DNA from: Glaciihabitans arcticus
Lineage (GTDB): Bacteria; Actinomycetota; Actinomycetes; Actinomycetales; Microbacteriaceae
Length of the DNA stretch: 64,000 nucleotides
Reading direction: 5' to 3'
NCBI RefSeq assembly: GCF_004310685.1
Contig: NZ_SISG01000001.1
Location: 1,054,001 to 1,118,000, forward strand
How positions within the stretch are numbered: position 1 is the stretch's first letter; each line of letters opens with the position of its first letter. Positions 61,245-64,000 of this stretch are shown piece by piece. The notes beneath the pieces were generated by a model. The model ran no database searches. It had not been told where the DNA came from and saw only the letters and a program-made list of their open reading frames with translations. The position numbers were made by a program, and so were the translations under genes.

Positions 61245-62483
61245 ATGAACATCCGAACTCTCACGCTTCCGGCGGCCTTCAACGAGGCCATCGGCGCCCT
61301 CGTTGACGAAGCCTTTGCGATCGCGCGCGCGGAGGCGGGGCTGGCCGCGCGCAAGGCGCTGGTACTCGCGGAGGCGCGTCGGCTGAGCGTTCTGTCCAGT
61401 TCGCTGATCACGCCCGCGCCTCACGGCTGGAGTGCCGCCGAGACCGCTCGGCGGGTGCTCGTCTCGGAGGTGGTGTGCGCGCTTCGTCTGCCCGAGCGCA
61501 CGGCCGAGACCCTGATCGCGGACAGCGACGCGCTGGTGAACGCCCTGCCGTCGACGTTCGATGCGGTCTCGCGCGGAACGATGAGCTGGCGTCACGCTCA
61601 TCTCGTGGTCGATCACGCCTCGTCGTTGCCCTCATCGTCGTTGCCGGAGTTCGAAAGCCGCGTGGTGCCCCTCGCTGAGCACAACACTGCGGCACAGTTC
61701 AACCGAAAAGCCCGAATCGTGCGCGAGCGGATGCATCCCGAGACCATCGATTCGCGCCAGTCGACCGCCACCGAACAGCGTGCCATCGACCTGCAGCCGG
61801 CTCGTGACGGCATGGCCTACCTGACGGCTTTCCTGCCCGCGGTCACGGCGCACGCGATCTTCAATCGTCTCGACGGTGCCGCTCGTGCGGCACGCGCTGC
61901 CGGCGACACCCGCACAGTGACGCAGCTTCGGGCCGACTCCTTCGCGGGTGCGCTGCTCGGCACCGAGTCGCCCTCGCCCGAGCTCTTGGAGATTCTCGCG
62001 ACGATCCGGCCGAGTGTGCAGGTCACGGTGCCCGTGCTCACGCTGCTCGGCCGCTCCGACGCACCTGCATCTCTCGACGGCTATGGCCCGATCGATCTCG
62101 AGACCGCCATGAAGCTCACGGGGAACGCGCCGTCCCTGACGAGGCTGCTCACCCATCCGGAGACCGGTTCGGTGCTCTCCGTGGGGCGGGATCGGTATCG
62201 GGTGCCCTCAGACCTGCGGCAGATGTTGCGAACTCGCGACGGCACCTGTCGGTTCGTCGGATGCAATCGGCAAGCCAGGGGTTGCGACATCGACCACACC
62301 GACGAATGGCAGCACGGAGGGCAGACCGCTCACGACAATCTCGCGCACCTCTGCGAGCCGCACCATCGGCTGAAATCACTCACCGGATGGAAGGTGCTGC
62401 ACCTCGGCGACGGCCGGCTGCGCTGGACCTCGCCGTTCGGCAGGGAGTACACGACGGAACCGGAGGAGCGGTGGGCCGGCTAG
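61245..62483 (+). CDS. DUF222 (13E12 repeat) HNH endonuclease domain protein
   Basis: A 412-aa protein. The N-terminal and central part (residues 1-310) is the helical DUF222 domain, with TWRHAHLVVDHASSLP-type segments. The C-terminal HNH nuclease (about 325-395) has CRFVGCNRQARGCDIDHTDEW and HDNLAHLCEPHHRLK, with the Cys zinc pairs and the His-Asn-His triad intact. This family is amplified in many actinobacteria and often associated with mobile DNA. The ATG at 61245 is chosen; an ATG at 61197 is the alternative and neither has a good ribosome site. It interrupts panB and map. Biological target is unknown. Confidence 0.85.
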   Translation: MNIRTLTLPAAFNEAIGALVDEAFAIARAEAGLAARKALVLAEARRLSVLSSSLITPAPHGWSAAETARRVLVSEVVCALRLPERTAETLIADSDALVNALPSTFDAVSRGTMSWRHAHLVVDHASSLPSSSLPEFESRVVPLAEHNTAAQFNRKARIVRERMHPETIDSRQSTATEQRAIDLQPARDGMAYLTAFLPAVTAHAIFNRLDGAARAARAAGDTRTVTQLRADSFAGALLGTESPSPELLEILATIRPSVQVTVPVLTLLGRSDAPASLDGYGPIDLETAMKLTGNAPSLTRLLTHPETGSVLSVGRDRYRVPSDLRQMLRTRDGTCRFVGCNRQARGCDIDHTDEWQHGGQTAHDNLAHLCEPHHRLKSLTGWKVLHLGDGRLRWTSPFGREYTTEPEERWAG

Positions 62484-62647
62484 TCCGAGTTCTCCTCGGC
62501 CGCCCACTTGCGAGCTCGCTCCGCGGCGATCTCGGGCGCTCGAGCCGCGTCCTCGCGCGTCGCGTAGGGGCCGTCCCGGTCGGATCCGAGGGACTGTGCG
62601 CCCTCCTCGACCTCGCCGGTCTTGTGGTTGTACCACCAGTCAGTCAT
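62480..62647 (-). CDS. Small conserved protein (SPOR-like annotation in related genomes)
   Basis: A 55-aa soluble protein, MTDWWYNHKTGEVEEGAQSL at the start, then DRDGPYATREDAARAPEIAAER. Very similar short proteins lie beside map in many actinobacteria and are variously labelled SPOR-domain or even methionine aminopeptidase. No true SPOR domain fits this length. The ATG at 62647 has a -10 hexamer 6 nt upstream. It is divergent from map and overlaps the HNH gene by 4 nt at their convergent ends. Confidence 0.8.
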   Translation of the reverse strand: MTDWWYNHKTGEVEEGAQSLGSDRDGPYATREDAARAPEIAAERARKWAAEENSD

Positions 62648-62653
62648 GGCGCC

Positions 62654-62659
62654 AGCGTA
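62654..62659 (-). promoter_or_regulatory. -10 element of leaderless promoter for the 55-aa gene
   Basis: TACGCT on the minus strand ends 6 nt before the ATG at 62647. Confidence 0.55.
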
Positions 62660-62695
62660 CTCCGGCTTGTCGATGCCCGACAGGTCGACGGTCAA

Positions 62696-62701
62696 TAGAC
62701 T
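62696..62701 (+). promoter_or_regulatory. -10 element of leaderless map promoter
   Basis: TAGACT ends 6 nt before the ATG at 62708. GGGAG occurs in those 6 nt but is too close to the ATG to act as a ribosome site. Confidence 0.6.
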
Positions 62702-62707
62702 GGGAGC

Positions 62708-63592
62708 ATGCCTCGCAACGCACTCGGCCATCTGGTTCCCGGCCGCGTATCCCCCATGCGCTCCGTGCCGAAGGACATCGCTCGCCCCGAATACGTCGGC
62801 AAGGCCGGCCCGAAGCCGTTCGACGGCAGCGACGTGTACAGCGGGGAGAAGGTCGAGCTGATCCGCGAGTCCGGACGCATCGCCGCCCAGGCCGTCGAAG
62901 CGGTCGGGGCAGCGGTCAGACCCGGCGTCACCACCGAGGAGCTCGACCAGATCGCGCACGAGTTCATGATCCACGCGGGCGCGTATCCGTCGACGCTCGG
63001 TTACCGCGGCTTCCCCAAGTCGAGCTGCACGAGCCTCAACGAGGTCATTTGCCACGGCATCCCCGACGACACCGTGCTCGAAGACGGCGACATCATCAAC
63101 ATCGACATCACGGCCTTCAAGAACGGCGTTCACGGAGACCTCAACAAGACCTTCCTCGTCGGCGAGGTGCGCGAGGATGTCGCGGCTCTCGTCGAGGGAA
63201 CGCGCGAGTCCCTGAACCGCGGCATGAAGTCCGTGGCTCCCGGTCGGCAGTTGAACGTGATCGGACGCGCCATCGAGTCCTACGCGAAACGCTTCGGGTA
63301 CGGCGTGATCCGGGACTTCACGGGACACGGCGTCGGGGAGGCGTTCCATTCGGGACTCGTCATTCCGCACTATGACGCGGCGCCACGCTTCGACGCGGAG
63401 ATCCTCGAGAACATGGTCTTCACCATCGAACCGATGCTGACCCTCGGCACACCGGACAAGCCCGGCAGCATCGCCTGGGACCAGTGGGAAGACGACTGGA
63501 CCGTCACCACCCGCGACAAGAGCTGGACCGCACAGTTCGAACACACCATGGTCGTCACCGCTCGCGGCGTCGACGTACTCACTCTGCCGTAA
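62708..63592 (+). CDS. map: Methionine aminopeptidase type I
   Basis: A 294-aa metalloprotease removing the N-terminal Met of nascent proteins. The N-terminal ~45 residues form an extension with a proline-rich part ([20 protein letters not shown]), as in actinobacterial type Ic enzymes. The five metal ligands can be placed in [19 protein letters not shown] (two Asp), [11 protein letters not shown] (His), FTIEPML (Glu) and QFEHTMVV (Glu). It is followed 12 nt later by ppgK, probably in one transcript. Confidence 0.95.
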   Translation: MPRNALGHLVPGRVSPMRSVPKDIARPEYVGKAGPKPFDGSDVYSGEKVELIRESGRIAAQAVEAVGAAVRPGVTTEELDQIAHEFMIHAGAYPSTLGYRGFPKSSCTSLNEVICHGIPDDTVLEDGDIINIDITAFKNGVHGDLNKTFLVGEVREDVAALVEGTRESLNRGMKSVAPGRQLNVIGRAIESYAKRFGYGVIRDFTGHGVGEAFHSGLVIPHYDAAPRFDAEILENMVFTIEPMLTLGTPDKPGSIAWDQWEDDWTVTTRDKSWTAQFEHTMVVTARGVDVLTLP

Positions 63593-63604
63593 GGAACACA
63601 CCTC

Positions 63605-64000
63605 ATGACCACTGCCCTCGGCATCGACATCGGCGGAACCGGCATCAAGGGTGCCCTCGTCGACACCAGGACGGGCGAGCTGCTCACCGACCGCGTCAAG
63701 ATCCCGACGCCCGACGGTGGCGAACCGCAGGACATCGTCAACACGGTCATCAAGCTCATCGAGAAGCTCGGCGGCGTCGACAAGGACGTGCCGGTGGGCG
63801 TCTGCTTCCCCGCGATCGTCATCGGCGGCAAGACCATGTCCGCGGCCAACGTGAGCAAGAAGTGGATCGGCCTCGAGGCCGAGAAGCTGTTCGAGAAGGG
63901 ACTCGGCCGCAACATCCACTTCGTCAACGACGCGGATGCCGCTGGAGTCGCGGAGCAGCGCTTCGGTGCTGCGAAGGGCGTGAAGGGTCTCGTCATCCTC
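63605..64000 (+). CDS. ppgK: Polyphosphate glucokinase (3' partial)
   Basis: The first 132 codons of a ROK-family glucokinase that uses polyphosphate (and often ATP) to phosphorylate glucose. The phosphate-binding GIDIGGTGIKGALVD is at the N-terminus, and VNDADAAGVAEQ contains the catalytic Asp. The gene runs out of the window in frame. AAGGA lies 9 nt upstream of the ATG. It follows map by 12 nt. The N-terminal motif is the form seen in actinobacterial PPGK rather than ATP-only glucokinase. Confidence 0.92.
   Translation, partial: MTTALGIDIGGTGIKGALVDTRTGELLTDRVKIPTPDGGEPQDIVNTVIKLIEKLGGVDKDVPVGVCFPAIVIGGKTMSAANVSKKWIGLEAEKLFEKGLGRNIHFVNDADAAGVAEQRFGAAKGVKGLVIL

Noticed and set aside
61245-62483. 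DUF222-HNH gene as part of an insertion sequence or intron
   Set aside because: No terminal inverted repeats, target duplications or intron-like structure are visible around it. It is annotated as a stand-alone gene.

Overview
The window is high-GC actinobacterial DNA. Its gene families (SepH, DUF3159, DUF3710, DUF4193, DUF4191, DUF7455, a HrdB-type sigma factor, GlnE, polyphosphate glucokinase) and its gene order fit Microbacteriaceae (Leifsonia/Salinibacterium/Microbacterium-like). This is an inference from family content; no rRNA or tRNA gene is present to confirm it. Coding density is very high, many neighbours overlap by 4 nt, and an unusually large share of genes appear to be leaderless, with a TAnnnT-type -10 hexamer ending 5-7 nt before the start codon.

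Layout. 1-7.2 kb: the end of a fatty-acid beta-oxidation FadB-like enzyme, a DUF4259 protein, a MerR/aldo-keto reductase operon with a textbook 19-bp-spacer promoter, a DHA2 efflux pump divergent from a TetR regulator, and three tandem paralogous membrane proteins coupled to tetR. 7.2-16.6 kb: a lipoprotein, dxs, aconitase, then a conserved actinobacterial block around dut (DUF3159, DUF3710, dut, DUF3093, DUF4193) and the division protein SepH. 16.6-30.4 kb: a phosphodiesterase, the two subunits of a second type II topoisomerase (parC and parE) about 8 kb apart, and between them an esterase, an iron-siderophore uptake and release locus with two DtxR/IdeR-type boxes, and a large membrane protein. 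30.4-36.7 kb: a DUF7455 zinc protein, a GMC oxidoreductase coupled to an acyl-CoA ligase, a VOC protein, and a GatD/MurT pair. 36.7-49.6 kb: the principal sigma factor, an MFS protein, a PAC2 protein, leucyl aminopeptidase, the E3 and E2 subunits of a 2-oxoacid dehydrogenase, a pseudokinase, DUF4191, an RDD protein and glnA. 49.6-55.9 kb: an accessory block with a secreted serine protease and an exopolysaccharide operon (GT2 synthase, GH26 hydrolase, UDP-glucose dehydrogenase). 55.9-64 kb: glnE, glnA2, panB, a DUF222-HNH protein, a small conserved protein, map and the start of ppgK.

The most interesting system is the GatD/MurT pair. In known bacteria these two proteins amidate the D-glutamate of lipid II. 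Here the GatD homologue has lost both the nucleophilic cysteine (a histidine at residue 91) and the catalytic histidine (an isoleucine at residue 192), so it should not be a glutaminase. Microbacteriaceae have group B peptidoglycan, in which the alpha-carboxyl of that same D-glutamate carries the interpeptide bridge. A plausible inference is that this pair attaches an amino acid of the bridge rather than ammonia.

Regulation can be read at several points: a perfect double GlnR operator before glnA, a GlnR-like site pair between glnE and the exopolysaccharide operon, iron boxes covering the fepB and sip promoters, a MerR operator, a TetR operator, and an 18-bp palindrome upstream of aconitase. 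By comparison with the Mycobacterium tuberculosis order (dlaT...lipB-lipA-Rv2219-Rv2219A-glnA1-glnE-glnA2...panB), the pseudokinase sits where lipB/lipA lie, and the exopolysaccharide block separates glnA from glnE.
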